Shown here: piece after piece, positions 8,811 through 16,674 of the stretch
Layout of the letters: the number at the start of each line of letters is the position of its first letter
Position numbering within the stretch: the stretch's first letter is position 1
Source: Robinsoniella peoriensis
Lineage (GTDB): Bacteria > Bacillota > Clostridia > Lachnospirales > Lachnospiraceae
Assembly: GCF_042680125.1 (NCBI RefSeq)
Contig: NZ_JBHTNY010000034.1
Strand: one strand, 5' to 3'
DNA length: 64,000 bases
Made by a program: the position numbers and the translations under genes
The notes under the pieces: generated by a model
Database searches by the model: none
Seen by the model: only the letters and a program-made list of their open reading frames with translations
What the model was told of the DNA's origin: nothing

Positions 8811-9088
8811 AAATCCTATATAATTTTATAGATAAAACAGAATCTTATCTGATCTGAAATTCCAGCTTCACAGCATCCAGCTCTTCTCCCTTAACCCTTT
8901 ATCTCTTAACGTATTTTTAACCTAACAGACCATAACGCTTAAATTCGGGGCTAATCCTTGTCTATTTTCTAACTGCTGCGATGTGGTCAATCGACGTATC
9001 CGCTGCGCCTCATTCCCCGCCTTGCAAACGCTTTGTAGCTGGGGGTAGTGTTCGGAAAGTAGTAAGCTATCTTACCAACCAAAACAAC
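8811..9088. other. Non-coding stretch before the zinc-ribbon gene
   Basis: I see no supported gene. Bases 9023-9060 contain a copy of the dispersed repeat (ACGCTTTGTAG, then GGTAGTGTTCGGAAAG), also found near 450-490, 21689-21740 and 63872-63937. GTAAG-CTAT-CTTAC forms a small hairpin near 9062-9075. Confidence 0.5.
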
Positions 9089-9117
9089 TTGAAAATCTAC
9101 ATTTATTCCCCTATAAT
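9089..9117 (+). promoter_or_regulatory. Sigma-A type promoter of the zinc-ribbon gene
   Basis: TTGAAA (9089-9094) and TATAAT (9112-9117) are separated by 17 bp, a standard housekeeping arrangement unlike the shared-box promoters around it. It lies 115 nt before the ATG at 9232. Confidence 0.65.
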
Positions 9118-9231
9118 AATGTACATAAACTATTACAAAGAGAAAAATAGCTTAAGTTTAAAAGTGATCCAGTTGCTCCATACAACCGCTAAATGGAAAA
9201 AAGCATAAGTTATTATAAGGAGAAGTGAATT

Positions 9232-9786
9232 ATGAAATGTGTAATCTGTGGAAACGAGAAAAGTATTTTTTCAGTAATTGGTCTAGACGGCAGCATCTGC
9301 AGCAGATGCAACGAACACCTTAATATGTATACCTACGATAATCCGGCTGTTGCAAAAGCTTATTTTGACAAAGTGGCAGAAATCAACGAATTAGGACCAG
9401 ATACAAAACGCTTTCTGGAACTCAAATACCGGGAACATCAAAGTGATATATCCGAATTTGATGTCGAAAATGCGAAAAAAAATATTTCACTGGAAATGCC
9501 TTTGGATACTTGTTACGAAAGTACTTGCAAAGAAGAAAATGTATCACGAAAATCTTCCCATCGGAATCCGGAATCTGAATTACATAATTCCCATGATTGC
9601 AGTCTGGAATATAAAGCATTTCATCGCGAATTAGCTAATATAGAAAAAAAACTGGAAGACCAGTATAATAATGTAAGAACCATAAAAAATATACTGATAT
9701 TCTTTGCAATTATAACTGGAATCGGATTAGTCTGTACATTTATTTATGTTGCCCAGCTAATAAGCGCTATAAATAAAGTATTTTAA
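9232..9786 (+). CDS. Zinc-ribbon protein with C-terminal membrane anchor, function unknown
   Basis: A 184-residue protein. The N-terminus has a treble-clef or zinc-ribbon pattern, Cys3-x-x-Cys6 and Cys22-x-x-Cys25 (CVICGNE, CSRCNE). A polar middle follows, then a predicted coiled segment (FHRELANIEKKLEDQYNNV, about 130-150) and one membrane segment near the C-terminus (about 155-178, ILIFFAIITGIGLVCTFIYV). The tail-anchored layout suggests a small sensor or scaffold on the cytoplasmic face. No named family is recognised. Good ribosome site (AAGGAGAAG). It sits among the shared-box promoters but has its own sigma-A promoter. Confidence 0.75.
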   Translation: MKCVICGNEKSIFSVIGLDGSICSRCNEHLNMYTYDNPAVAKAYFDKVAEINELGPDTKRFLELKYREHQSDISEFDVENAKKNISLEMPLDTCYESTCKEENVSRKSSHRNPESELHNSHDCSLEYKAFHRELANIEKKLEDQYNNVRTIKNILIFFAIITGIGLVCTFIYVAQLISAINKVF

Positions 9787-9817
9787 TTCCAAAAACATTC
9801 TATGCCAGAAAACTTAC

Positions 9818-9863
9818 CTTTTAATACAAACATTACCACAACGCTCTGACAATCGTATATAAT
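9818..9863 (+). promoter_or_regulatory. Promoter D with CTTTTAATACA box
   Basis: CTTTTAATACA (9818-9828) precedes TATAAT (9858-9863) by 29 nt. It drives a leader of about 140 nt containing two stable hairpins ahead of the gene at 10011. Confidence 0.6.
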
Positions 9864-9869
9864 AAATCT

Positions 9870-9990
9870 TGAATTTCGTTATTCACAATGTCGGCTCCGC
9901 AGCTTCCTCCAACGCTGCGGAGTAACTCCATTTTGCCTGGCTCCGGGGTTATATCCGGAGCCGGTGTATCGTAAAGATCAAAACCCGTTT
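9870..9990 (+). ncRNA. Structured leader or small RNA D
   Basis: Two hairpins follow promoter D: CTCCGCAGC/GCTGCGGAG (9895-9903 with 9914-9922) and GGCTCCGG/CCGGAGCC (9939-9946 with 9955-9962), joined by GTAACTCCATTTT-type linker. The first hairpin resembles that of RNA E in sequence; the hairpin-AACTC-TTTT-hairpin layout matches RNA C. It may be the 5' leader of the gene at 10011 or a separate small RNA; there is no T-tract after the second hairpin. Confidence 0.45.
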
Positions 9991-10010
9991 ATAATCTCCA
10001 GGAGGTTTCC

Positions 10011-10469
10011 GTGAAATTTAATCCCCCCAGACTACTGACAAAAGAAAACTGTTCCAATCATAAAATCGAATATTTTGCTTCCACATTTATAAAACATTAT
10101 TCCTTTAAAGAAAATTTTGACTACTCGGTCCAAAGCCTTTCCCAGCTGGATCATATCCTGAAAACAATGCCGCCATATGCCAAATTTAATCCCGCGTTCC
10201 GGCAAAATACCAGGGTTTTATTTGGCTGCTATATTCTGGAAACAGCCAGACGCTCTTTCGGCGGAAGATATAAGTGGTGGGAGATAAAAGAATTACCCAT
10301 ACTTCTTTCCGGTGAACCCCAAAACGCTATCGGTATTGCACCCTTTGATAAAGTGTTAGAAAGAATGGTTTCTGACGTAACCGAATCGATCCCGGAATTC
10401 TTTCAAATATATGTAGACATGATGGAGAAATCAAAAACCGAAAGCCGCCTTTCTTTTATTATCTACTGA
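10011..10469 (+). CDS. Hypothetical protein, orphan
   Basis: A 152-residue protein starting at GTG with a strong ribosome site CAGGAGGT 6 nt before it. No signal peptide or membrane segment. A motif FGCYILETARRSFGGRYKWW (residues about 71-90) followed by SGEPQNAIGIAPFDKVLERM is reminiscent of small bacterial proteins with a GaYlGEvlrrnlGGrW motif, some of which occur as immunity or DUF3806-type proteins; the resemblance is weak and no function is assigned. Its structured leader and shared-box promoter are the most informative facts about it. Confidence 0.65.
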   Translation: MKFNPPRLLTKENCSNHKIEYFASTFIKHYSFKENFDYSVQSLSQLDHILKTMPPYAKFNPAFRQNTRVLFGCYILETARRSFGGRYKWWEIKELPILLSGEPQNAIGIAPFDKVLERMVSDVTESIPEFFQIYVDMMEKSKTESRLSFIIY

Positions 10470-10501
10470 TAGTTCATCAAAGAAACTGGTAACACAAAAA
10501 C

Positions 10502-10550
10502 TGCATTTCAATACATTCGTGAACAAAAAGCCGATGTAATTATATATAAT
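10502..10550 (+). promoter_or_regulatory. Promoter C with TGCATTTCAATACA box
   Basis: The identical 14-nt box seen in promoters A and B (10502-10515) lies 29 nt before TATAAT (10545-10550). No protein gene follows; the transcript would be about 95 nt long and end at a hairpin. Confidence 0.7.
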
Positions 10551-10556
10551 AATTGA

Positions 10557-10655
10557 GTAATAAACTTCTTTATCATTTTAACTCTGTTTACAGAGAACTC
10601 TCTTTTCAAATACCCCGGAGCCAGCCAACCTTCGGGGTATTTCAGCTATATTTTC
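10557..10655 (+). ncRNA. Candidate small RNA C
   Basis: A promoter and a terminator-like hairpin bracket about 95 nt with no ATG. The RNA would fold as CTCTG-TTTA-CAGAG (10582-10595), an AACTCTCTTTT linker, then AAATACCCCG (10608-10617) paired with CGGGGTATTT (about 10633-10642) followed by CAGCTATATTTT. The last hairpin also faces the end of the convergent cysN gene and may serve it too. The same hairpin-AACTC-TTTT-hairpin layout occurs in leader D. No known RNA family is recognised. Confidence 0.5.
10608..10655. terminator. Hairpin between small RNA C and cysN, possibly bidirectional
   Basis: AAATACCCCG pairs with CGGGGTATTT around a loop containing AGCCAGCCAAC. T-rich sequence lies on the plus-strand side; cysN ends 22 nt to the right, so the minus-strand transcript runs into the same hairpin. 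Confidence 0.6.
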
Positions 10656-10676
10656 AGAATCATTTATTTTCTCAAA

Positions 10677-12386
10677 TTAAATCACCCAGAAATTATCATG
10701 AAAGATAATTCTGCGGTAAGCCCCAAAATCCATCCACCGGTTTAAAAATTCTGCCTGCCGATTATCTTTTTTTAGCTCCCATTCTTTAAAAAGTTCTGAT
10801 ACTTCATCATCGCTATTTACCTGAATTCCAAATCCTCTGCCATTTAAAACCGGTACACCACTATAATGATATTCCTTTAATGGCTGTATTTCCGCTATCT
10901 GTCCTTTGCGTATGCGTACCGCTGTCTTATCGCGAAGTACACAAACATCAAAATCTTCGGGATATGAAAAACTCTCCCCTTCTAACGGGATTTGATCTCC
11001 AATAGTATACACCTGCTGTACTTCTCTGCTTTTCATAACAGACAGGCTTTCCAGATTGTAATAATATTCTTCAAAAATATCGCCTCTTGCCCTGAGGTCA
11101 CCATGGATAAAAGTGCTGTCTCTCCCCTCTTTCTCCCCTGCTTCGTCTAACCCACACAGTTCTTCAATAACACCGCAGGCAGAAGTCATATTTGTTATCC
11201 TGTCGATCAGAATCAATTCTCCCAGCGTTTTATGCTTATGGAACAGATCGATTACAGCCGGTTCTGTCAAAGCAATTTCACAACGTGCAATTTCATTCTT
11301 CACCAGGTGCTCTGCTGCTAAATGTTCCCCTGTATTCACATCTACTTTATACCGGATCGCTTTTACCACTCCCGGTATTAATTTTGTTCCCGTCTTAACC
11401 AGAAATTCTTTTCCGGGAACCAGTCTGGAGTCATCCATCCACAACAGACTTGTCACAAATTGTTTGACTGGTTTTAAATCGGTATCTTTAGTCAGCACAC
11501 ATCCTCTGGAAACATCTACTTCCCGGTCCAGCTGAATGGTCACAGCCTGACCTGCGTATGCTTTGGAGGTTTCCCGGTCTCCCGCATAAATACTCTTTAC
11601 AACCGCCCTCTGTGCACTTGGCAAAGTAATTAGTTCTTCTCCTGTCTCTATCGCACCGGATTCAATCTGACCCTGAAATCCCCGGAAAGTATGATCCGGT
11701 CGGCACACTCTTTGTACCGGAAGTACAAATCCCTGTTCCGAAGTTACGGCAACGTCGATATTTTCCAGGCAGGTAAGCAAATCCTGGCCTTCATACCAGG
11801 GTGTGTTTGCTGATTTTTTTGTTACATTATCTCCTTCCGTAGCAGATACCGGGATACAAATGATATTTTCAAGCAACAGTTCTTCTTTCAATTCCTGCAA
11901 TTCACGTTCAATTTCCAGAAAACGATTCTGGTCGTATCCCATGAGATCCATTTTATTTACTGCAAATATAAATGAACGGATACCCATTAACGAACATATT
12001 CTGGCATGGCGCCTGGTCTGCACCAGTACACCTTGTTTTGCGTCCACAAGTATTACTGCCAGATCTGCAAATGATGCACCCACTGCCATATTTCTGGTAT
12101 ACTCCTCATGTCCCGGAGTATCTGCCACAATAAAGCTTCTATGATCTGTTGTAAAGTAGCGATATGCTGCATCTATCGTAATTCCCTGTTCCCGCTCAGC
12201 CATTAAACCATCCAGAAGTAGGGAATAATCAATCTCACCTCCGCGGCTGCCAACCTTGCTGTCCAGCTCCAGTGCTTTTTCCTGATCTGCATAAAGCAGT
12301 TTCGCATCGTATAAAATATGCCCGATCAGGGTTGATTTTCCATCATCCACGCTTCCGCAGGTTATAAATTTTAATAATCCTTTCAT
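10677..12386 (-). CDS. cysN: Sulfate adenylyltransferase subunit 1 (CysN) with unusual C-terminal extension
   Basis: The GTPase subunit that powers formation of adenylylsulfate (APS) from sulfate and ATP together with CysD. The first 408 residues are the EF-Tu-like core: G1 GSVDDGKST (11-19), G3 DTPGH (89-93), G4 NKMD (144-147), then beta-barrel domains ending ITNMTSACGVIE. Residues 410-569 are an extra domain of about 160 residues that is not APS kinase (no P-loop) and that I do not recognise. The start overlaps the cysD stop as TAATG, indicating translational coupling. It is the last gene of the sulfate operon. Confidence 0.92.
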   Translation of the reverse strand: MKGLLKFITCGSVDDGKSTLIGHILYDAKLLYADQEKALELDSKVGSRGGEIDYSLLLDGLMAEREQGITIDAAYRYFTTDHRSFIVADTPGHEEYTRNMAVGASFADLAVILVDAKQGVLVQTRRHARICSLMGIRSFIFAVNKMDLMGYDQNRFLEIERELQELKEELLLENIICIPVSATEGDNVTKKSANTPWYEGQDLLTCLENIDVAVTSEQGFVLPVQRVCRPDHTFRGFQGQIESGAIETGEELITLPSAQRAVVKSIYAGDRETSKAYAGQAVTIQLDREVDVSRGCVLTKDTDLKPVKQFVTSLLWMDDSRLVPGKEFLVKTGTKLIPGVVKAIRYKVDVNTGEHLAAEHLVKNEIARCEIALTEPAVIDLFHKHKTLGELILIDRITNMTSACGVIEELCGLDEAGEKEGRDSTFIHGDLRARGDIFEEYYYNLESLSVMKSREVQQVYTIGDQIPLEGESFSYPEDFDVCVLRDKTAVRIRKGQIAEIQPLKEYHYSGVPVLNGRGFGIQVNSDDEVSELFKEWELKKDNRQAEFLNRWMDFGAYRRIIFHDNFWVI

Positions 12387-13297
12387 TAGAAATATCCCTC
12401 CCTTTTTCTTCGCTCCATGCTGCCCGCCTCTTCTTTATCAATCACCCGGGTGGTACGTTCAGAGGAAACTGCACTTAACGTTTCTTCGATAATTTCATCC
12501 AGCGTTGCTGCCCTGGATTCACATCCGCCTGTGAGGGGGTAACATCCCAGGGTACGGAATCTTACACTTTTATGCTGGATTTTTTCCTCCGGCAGCAATT
12601 CTAATCTGTCATCATCTACCATAATCAGATTGCCATCCCTTTCAATAACCGGACGTTCTGCAGCAAAATATAACGGTACAATGTCAATATTTTCTCTTTT
12701 AATATACTGCCAGATATCTTTTTCGGTCCAGTTTGAAATTGGAAATACCCGCATACTTTCTCCCTTATGGATTTTCGTATTATATAATTTCCACATTTCC
12801 GGACGCTGGTTCTTGGGATCCCAGGCATGGGCTTCATTTCGAAAAGAAAAGATTCTCTCTTTTGCCCTTGCTTTTTCTTCATCACGGCGTCCGCCTCCAA
12901 ATGCAGCCGTAAAACCATACTTTGTAAGTGCCTGTTTTAATGCCTGAGTCTTCATAATATCCGTATATGCAGCTCCATGGTCAAAGGGGTTGATTCTCTG
13001 GCGTATTCCCTCTTCATTGCTGTATACCAGCATCTCAATCCCCAATTCCTCCGCTTTTCTGTCTCGGAACTCTATCATTTCATGAAACTTCCATGTGGTA
13101 TCTATATGTAAAAACGGGAATGGCGGTTTCTGCGGATAGAATGCCTTTAATGCCAGATGCAGCATAACGGAACTATCCTTTCCAATGGAGTACAGCATAA
13201 CCGGTTTCTCACATTCTGCCGCCACTTCCCGTATTATATAAATTGCCTCCGCTTCCAATTCGTCTAAATGAGATAATTCATTCGATATTTTCTTCAT
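12386..13297 (-). CDS. cysD: Sulfate adenylyltransferase subunit 2 (CysD)
   Basis: A 303-residue ATP pyrophosphatase-type subunit that adenylates sulfate. The PP-motif MLYSIGKDSSVMLHLA, the FGGGRRDEEKARAKERIFSFR block and the C-terminal TLGCYPLTGGCES motif are all present. I start it at ATG 13297 (MKKISNELSHL). An in-frame GTG at 13366 with a good ribosome site (AAAGGAAG) would add 23 residues (MILSTCFIVAV...), but that stretch is a copy of a dispersed intergenic repeat also found ahead of the gene at 22717-24150, where it is out of frame. Operon position: after aprB, before cysN. Confidence 0.92.
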   Translation of the reverse strand: MKKISNELSHLDELEAEAIYIIREVAAECEKPVMLYSIGKDSSVMLHLALKAFYPQKPPFPFLHIDTTWKFHEMIEFRDRKAEELGIEMLVYSNEEGIRQRINPFDHGAAYTDIMKTQALKQALTKYGFTAAFGGGRRDEEKARAKERIFSFRNEAHAWDPKNQRPEMWKLYNTKIHKGESMRVFPISNWTEKDIWQYIKRENIDIVPLYFAAERPVIERDGNLIMVDDDRLELLPEEKIQHKSVRFRTLGCYPLTGGCESRAATLDEIIEETLSAVSSERTTRVIDKEEAGSMERRKREGYF

Positions 13298-13386
13298 ATT
13301 TATACCCATTACATATTGCAGGATTGCCTGCAATACTGCCACAATAAAACAGGTTGAAAGAATCACACTGTGGCTTCCTTTCTAAA
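13298..13386 (-). repeat. Palindrome-plus-ribosome-site repeat upstream of cysD
   Basis: About 90 bp here match 24151-24240 at roughly 85 percent by eye, both ending exactly at a gene start. The copy contains an AAAGGAAG ribosome site with a GTG start (13366), the palindrome TATTGCAG/CTGCAATA (13314-13335), then GGGTATAAAT directly before the cysD ATG. Confidence 0.65.
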
Positions 13387-13477
13387 TCATAATTTTCTTT
13401 CAACCTTTATTCCTCCTAATTGCTGTATGGTCACTGTCTGGAGCGTGTCTTAAATTCATTCCCTCCATCTGCACTCC

Positions 13478-13792
13478 TCAATATTGATTTGCATCCTTTT
13501 TATTAACTTCGATTGTTACCGTCGTGCCATCTGTTTTCTCTACTTTCCAGTAAAGCAGATCCCCTTTTTCCTCCACAGACAGCAGGCTTCCTTTTCCTCC
13601 CATATCCGCACCCAGGTAAAGGGAAATCGCATTTACGGGACACTCTTTTACGCAGGATGCACAGCCCCAGCAGTCTCTGGGATAAGCAATATACGCTTTT
13701 CGATCCTGATCTGCCTTCAATAAACTGCCCGGACACACCATACGGCATTTTCCGCATCCGATGCATACATCCCTTTTAATTGTTATGCTCAT
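13478..13792 (-). CDS. aprB: Adenylylsulfate reductase beta subunit (AprB-like ferredoxin)
   Basis: A 104-residue iron-sulfur protein carrying electrons to AprA for reduction of APS to sulfite and AMP. Two [4Fe-4S] motifs are visible: CIGCGKCRMVCP (12-23) and CWGCASCVKECP (42-53). It is shorter than AprB of sulfate reducers, lacking the long C-terminal tail that wraps AprA. Its first 17 nt overlap the end of aprA, so the two subunits are translationally coupled. Confidence 0.88.
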   Translation of the reverse strand: MSITIKRDVCIGCGKCRMVCPGSLLKADQDRKAYIAYPRDCWGCASCVKECPVNAISLYLGADMGGKGSLLSVEEKGDLLYWKVEKTDGTTVTIEVNKKDANQY

Positions 13793-15482
13793 ACTGCTCC
13801 CTCCTTCCCGTCAGCTTCCGGTATAAGATTTTAATTTCGCCATCCTCCATGCGGGAATTTACATACTTCATCCATTCAGGATCTTTCCGCGGATAATCCA
13901 GATTTTCATTAAAGCTGTTCCACCGGGTCTCCCTGCGTGCCCTGAGGTGCGCAATCAGAGTCAGACAGACCACCAGACGTTCTTTCAGTTCATATACAAA
14001 CATCACTTCATGCATATCTGCTGCAGACAGATTTTCCGCCAATGCCATTAGTTCCTTTATCTTTCTTTCAGCCATATTCAGTTGTTTCCCATTGTACTGA
14101 TAATGGTTCGAAATCCCTCCTGCATAAGTATCCATAACCTTCTGCATCGCTTCTTCCAGCTGTTCCGTTGAAAACAGTCCTGGTCTATTCTCCAGTATTT
14201 CTTGAATTTCTTTCGCTTTTTCAATACTCACCTGTTCAAATAAACCATCATTATTTTCCGTCAAAGCAGCAGCATTGCTCCTTTCTAAATCTTCCAGTAT
14301 TGCCTGTGCCGCAATCTCGCCTTCCGCCAGTGCTCCGGTTACATATTTCTGGGGACATCCACCAGCCACATCTCCGGCTGCATAAAGTCCTGTTATGGTA
14401 GTTCTTCGTTTGGTATCGACCCAATATCCACTTGCTGTGTGTCCCCCGACAATATATGGTTCCGTCCCTTCAATCTCCACATCTGCTGCACTTGGCGGCT
14501 TGCCTTCCTCTATCCATTTCAGCGTTTGGGACGGCGCCATATTCAGATAAGCTTTCATTAAATCCAGATCCCGTTCTTTGGAAACTCCAGTTGTCTTAAG
14601 ATAACAGGGCCCCCGGCCTGCAAGATTTTCTTTTACGGTTCCATAAACCCGCTGAGAGGTAGAAATCCCGTACTTTTCCTCATAAAATTCTCCTCGGGCA
14701 TTCATCTGTTTTGCTCCCGCGCCCTGGGCTATGGTACCGGTCGGTGCGATTGTATCTTTGCAGCGAAGTGCAATAAACCGCATCTCAAAAGTCGTCATCT
14801 CTGCCCCGGCACGAATTCCCATAGCATATCCACCGCCTGTATTAAAAGGCGGATACCACATTTTATGTCTTGAAAATCCGGGATTGTTTGGTCGGTACAG
14901 CCCTGCAGCGCCTCCTGTAGCACAAAGCACGGCTTTTGCTTCTATCACATAGATCACCGGATCTTCCACTCCAATTCCTACGGCTCCCAGAATTTTATTA
15001 TCTTTCATGATATAGTCAATGATATGAACCTGGTTCATCACCTGAACATCCTTTAATCCCTGCACCGCATCTGCCAGAAGCGGTTTTATATTTTCTCCGT
15101 TAATTTTAATATTCCTTTTTCCCCGGGTGACGTACTCCCCATTTTCATCTTTAAGAATCACAAGTCCCAGGGCTTCCAGCTGTTCGGTTACACCATTCAG
15201 CCTTTCAGACATGGTCAGCAGCAGGTCTTCCCTTACGATTTCATTTGCATCTTTCTTTGCATAATCAACGTAGTCTTCGGGTATCATCCCTTTTGTAACA
15301 TAAGCATTGAGTGCATTCACTCCTGCTGCAAGGCATCCGCTTCTCTTAATATTTGCCTTTTCGGCAATTAAGACAGATGCATCACCTTCCCGGCGGATGG
15401 TCAATGCAGCGTAACATCCGGCAGTTCCGCCACCAATAATCAAAATGTCGCTTTTAAGTCTTTTTACCTGTAACTTTTTCAT
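13776..15482 (-). CDS. aprA: Adenylylsulfate reductase alpha subunit (AprA-like flavoprotein)
   Basis: A 568-residue FAD enzyme of the fumarate-reductase/succinate-dehydrogenase flavoprotein superfamily. The dinucleotide-binding motif GGGTAGCYAALTIR (about 17-30), NALNAYVTKG segment and the HTASGYWVDTKRRTTITGLYAAGDVAGG block (about 345-372) are typical of AprA. Next to aprB, cysDN and a sulfate transporter, it supports APS reduction for cysteine synthesis rather than respiration; that physiological reading is inferred. Ribosome site AAAGGAG before ATG. Confidence 0.9.
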   Translation of the reverse strand: MKKLQVKRLKSDILIIGGGTAGCYAALTIRREGDASVLIAEKANIKRSGCLAAGVNALNAYVTKGMIPEDYVDYAKKDANEIVREDLLLTMSERLNGVTEQLEALGLVILKDENGEYVTRGKRNIKINGENIKPLLADAVQGLKDVQVMNQVHIIDYIMKDNKILGAVGIGVEDPVIYVIEAKAVLCATGGAAGLYRPNNPGFSRHKMWYPPFNTGGGYAMGIRAGAEMTTFEMRFIALRCKDTIAPTGTIAQGAGAKQMNARGEFYEEKYGISTSQRVYGTVKENLAGRGPCYLKTTGVSKERDLDLMKAYLNMAPSQTLKWIEEGKPPSAADVEIEGTEPYIVGGHTASGYWVDTKRRTTITGLYAAGDVAGGCPQKYVTGALAEGEIAAQAILEDLERSNAAALTENNDGLFEQVSIEKAKEIQEILENRPGLFSTEQLEEAMQKVMDTYAGGISNHYQYNGKQLNMAERKIKELMALAENLSAADMHEVMFVYELKERLVVCLTLIAHLRARRETRWNSFNENLDYPRKDPEWMKYVNSRMEDGEIKILYRKLTGRREQYEHNN

Positions 15483-15612
15483 AATCGGCTCCTTTTATTC
15501 CCGCCGGCAACGAGCCAAAGTCAAGCTTGCCTGGCCTTGACGACTGCCGAGAGGGTTGCTGAACGTCCAATGGACGTTTGTCGTTCATCCATTGCATATT
15601 TTCAAACAGAAT
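15483..15612. other. Intercistronic region with hairpins between cysA and aprA
   Basis: No gene. On the minus strand an inverted repeat AACGTCCA/TGGACGTT (about 15563-15580) and a GGCCAGGCAAGCTTG-type hairpin lie between cysA and aprA. TTTGAAAATATGCAATGG at 15588-15605 resembles part of the palindrome/TTTCAAAC repeat family. It could tune relative expression of transporter and reductase genes. Confidence 0.45.
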
Positions 15613-16674
15613 CTAAAGATAAATCAGATTAGTTTCCTGAAGATTCTGATTTTCTACCAGCCTTGCGCTGCGTTCATCGAATTCATACAGCTTATAGATC
15701 AATACACTCACCTCATCACCGGACTTTAGCAATTCCTTCTCCAGAGGCCAGTTTGCCGTGAGGGTAAGATCTCCTACCAGAACCCGGACCTCCTGATAGC
15801 TGCCGCGAAATGAACTTTCACACACAACCCCGTCTTCACAGGCATGAACAAACTGTTTCATCTTGCCACGCTTTGCAATTTTGATAAATTCAGGCCGGAT
15901 TACTGCTTTTCTGGATTCTTTTCCTGCATCAAATCCTTTTAATCGTCCATAATTGTCCAGAACCGCAGACTCTCCTACAAATTGTGCCACAAAAGGCGTT
16001 GCAGGGTGTCTGTAAATATTATCCGGAGTCCCCATCTGTTCTACTCTGCCCCGGTTAGTAATTATAATATCATCTGCAACCTCTACCGCCTCATCCTGGT
16101 CATGGGTTACAAAGATACTGGTTATTCCCACTGTATTAATCATTTCTTTTAACCAGCTTCGCAGTTCCTTTCGCACCTTAGCATCAATAGCAGCAAAAGG
16201 TTCATCCAGGAGCAGCAGCTGGGGATTTGGTGCAAGTGCCCTGGCAAATGCCACACGCTGCCTCTGGCCTCCCGACAATTGATGGGGATACCGCTTTTCC
16301 AGTCCATCCAGGCCGATCAGATGCACCAGCTCCATAACCCGGCTATGTATCTTTTCTTTACTCTGTTTTTTTATCCGAAGCCCAAATGCAATATTTTCAA
16401 ATACAGTCATATACCGGAACAACGCGTAGCTTTGAAATACAAATCCGATTCCCCGCTTACTTGGTTCCTGATCATTGACCCGGATGCCGTCAATGAATAT
16501 ATCCCCGTCATCCGGCGTCTCAAGCCCTGCTATCATACGAAGAATCGTTGTCTTTCCGCTGCCGCTGGGTCCAAGGAGCCCCGCCATTCTGCCCTTTTCG
16601 ATACCAAAGCTCACCTGATCAGATGCGGTATAGTCGCCAAAGGTTTTCCGAATATTTTTTAACTCCACATACAT
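15613..16674 (-). CDS. cysA: Sulfate/thiosulfate ABC transporter ATPase (CysA)
   Basis: A 353-residue ATPase that energises sulfate import. Walker A GPSGSGKT (about 35-42), signature LSGGQRQR, Walker B LLLLDEPF and switch His in FVTHDQDEA are all intact, with a C-terminal regulatory TOBE-like domain (about 240-345). Start overlaps the cysW stop as TAATG. Order cysP-cysT-cysW-cysA is the classical one. Confidence 0.93.
   Translation of the reverse strand: MYVELKNIRKTFGDYTASDQVSFGIEKGRMAGLLGPSGSGKTTILRMIAGLETPDDGDIFIDGIRVNDQEPSKRGIGFVFQSYALFRYMTVFENIAFGLRIKKQSKEKIHSRVMELVHLIGLDGLEKRYPHQLSGGQRQRVAFARALAPNPQLLLLDEPFAAIDAKVRKELRSWLKEMINTVGITSIFVTHDQDEAVEVADDIIITNRGRVEQMGTPDNIYRHPATPFVAQFVGESAVLDNYGRLKGFDAGKESRKAVIRPEFIKIAKRGKMKQFVHACEDGVVCESSFRGSYQEVRVLVGDLTLTANWPLEKELLKSGDEVSVLIYKLYEFDERSARLVENQNLQETNLIYL

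Noticed and set aside
8981..9208. 75-codon plus-strand reading frame
   Set aside because: It lacks a ribosome site, runs through a dispersed repeat and the promoter of the next gene, and has no protein-like composition.
13298..13366. Extended CysD start at GTG 13366
   Set aside because: The added 23 residues come from an intergenic repeat that is out of frame at the GH13 copy; kept only as an alternative.
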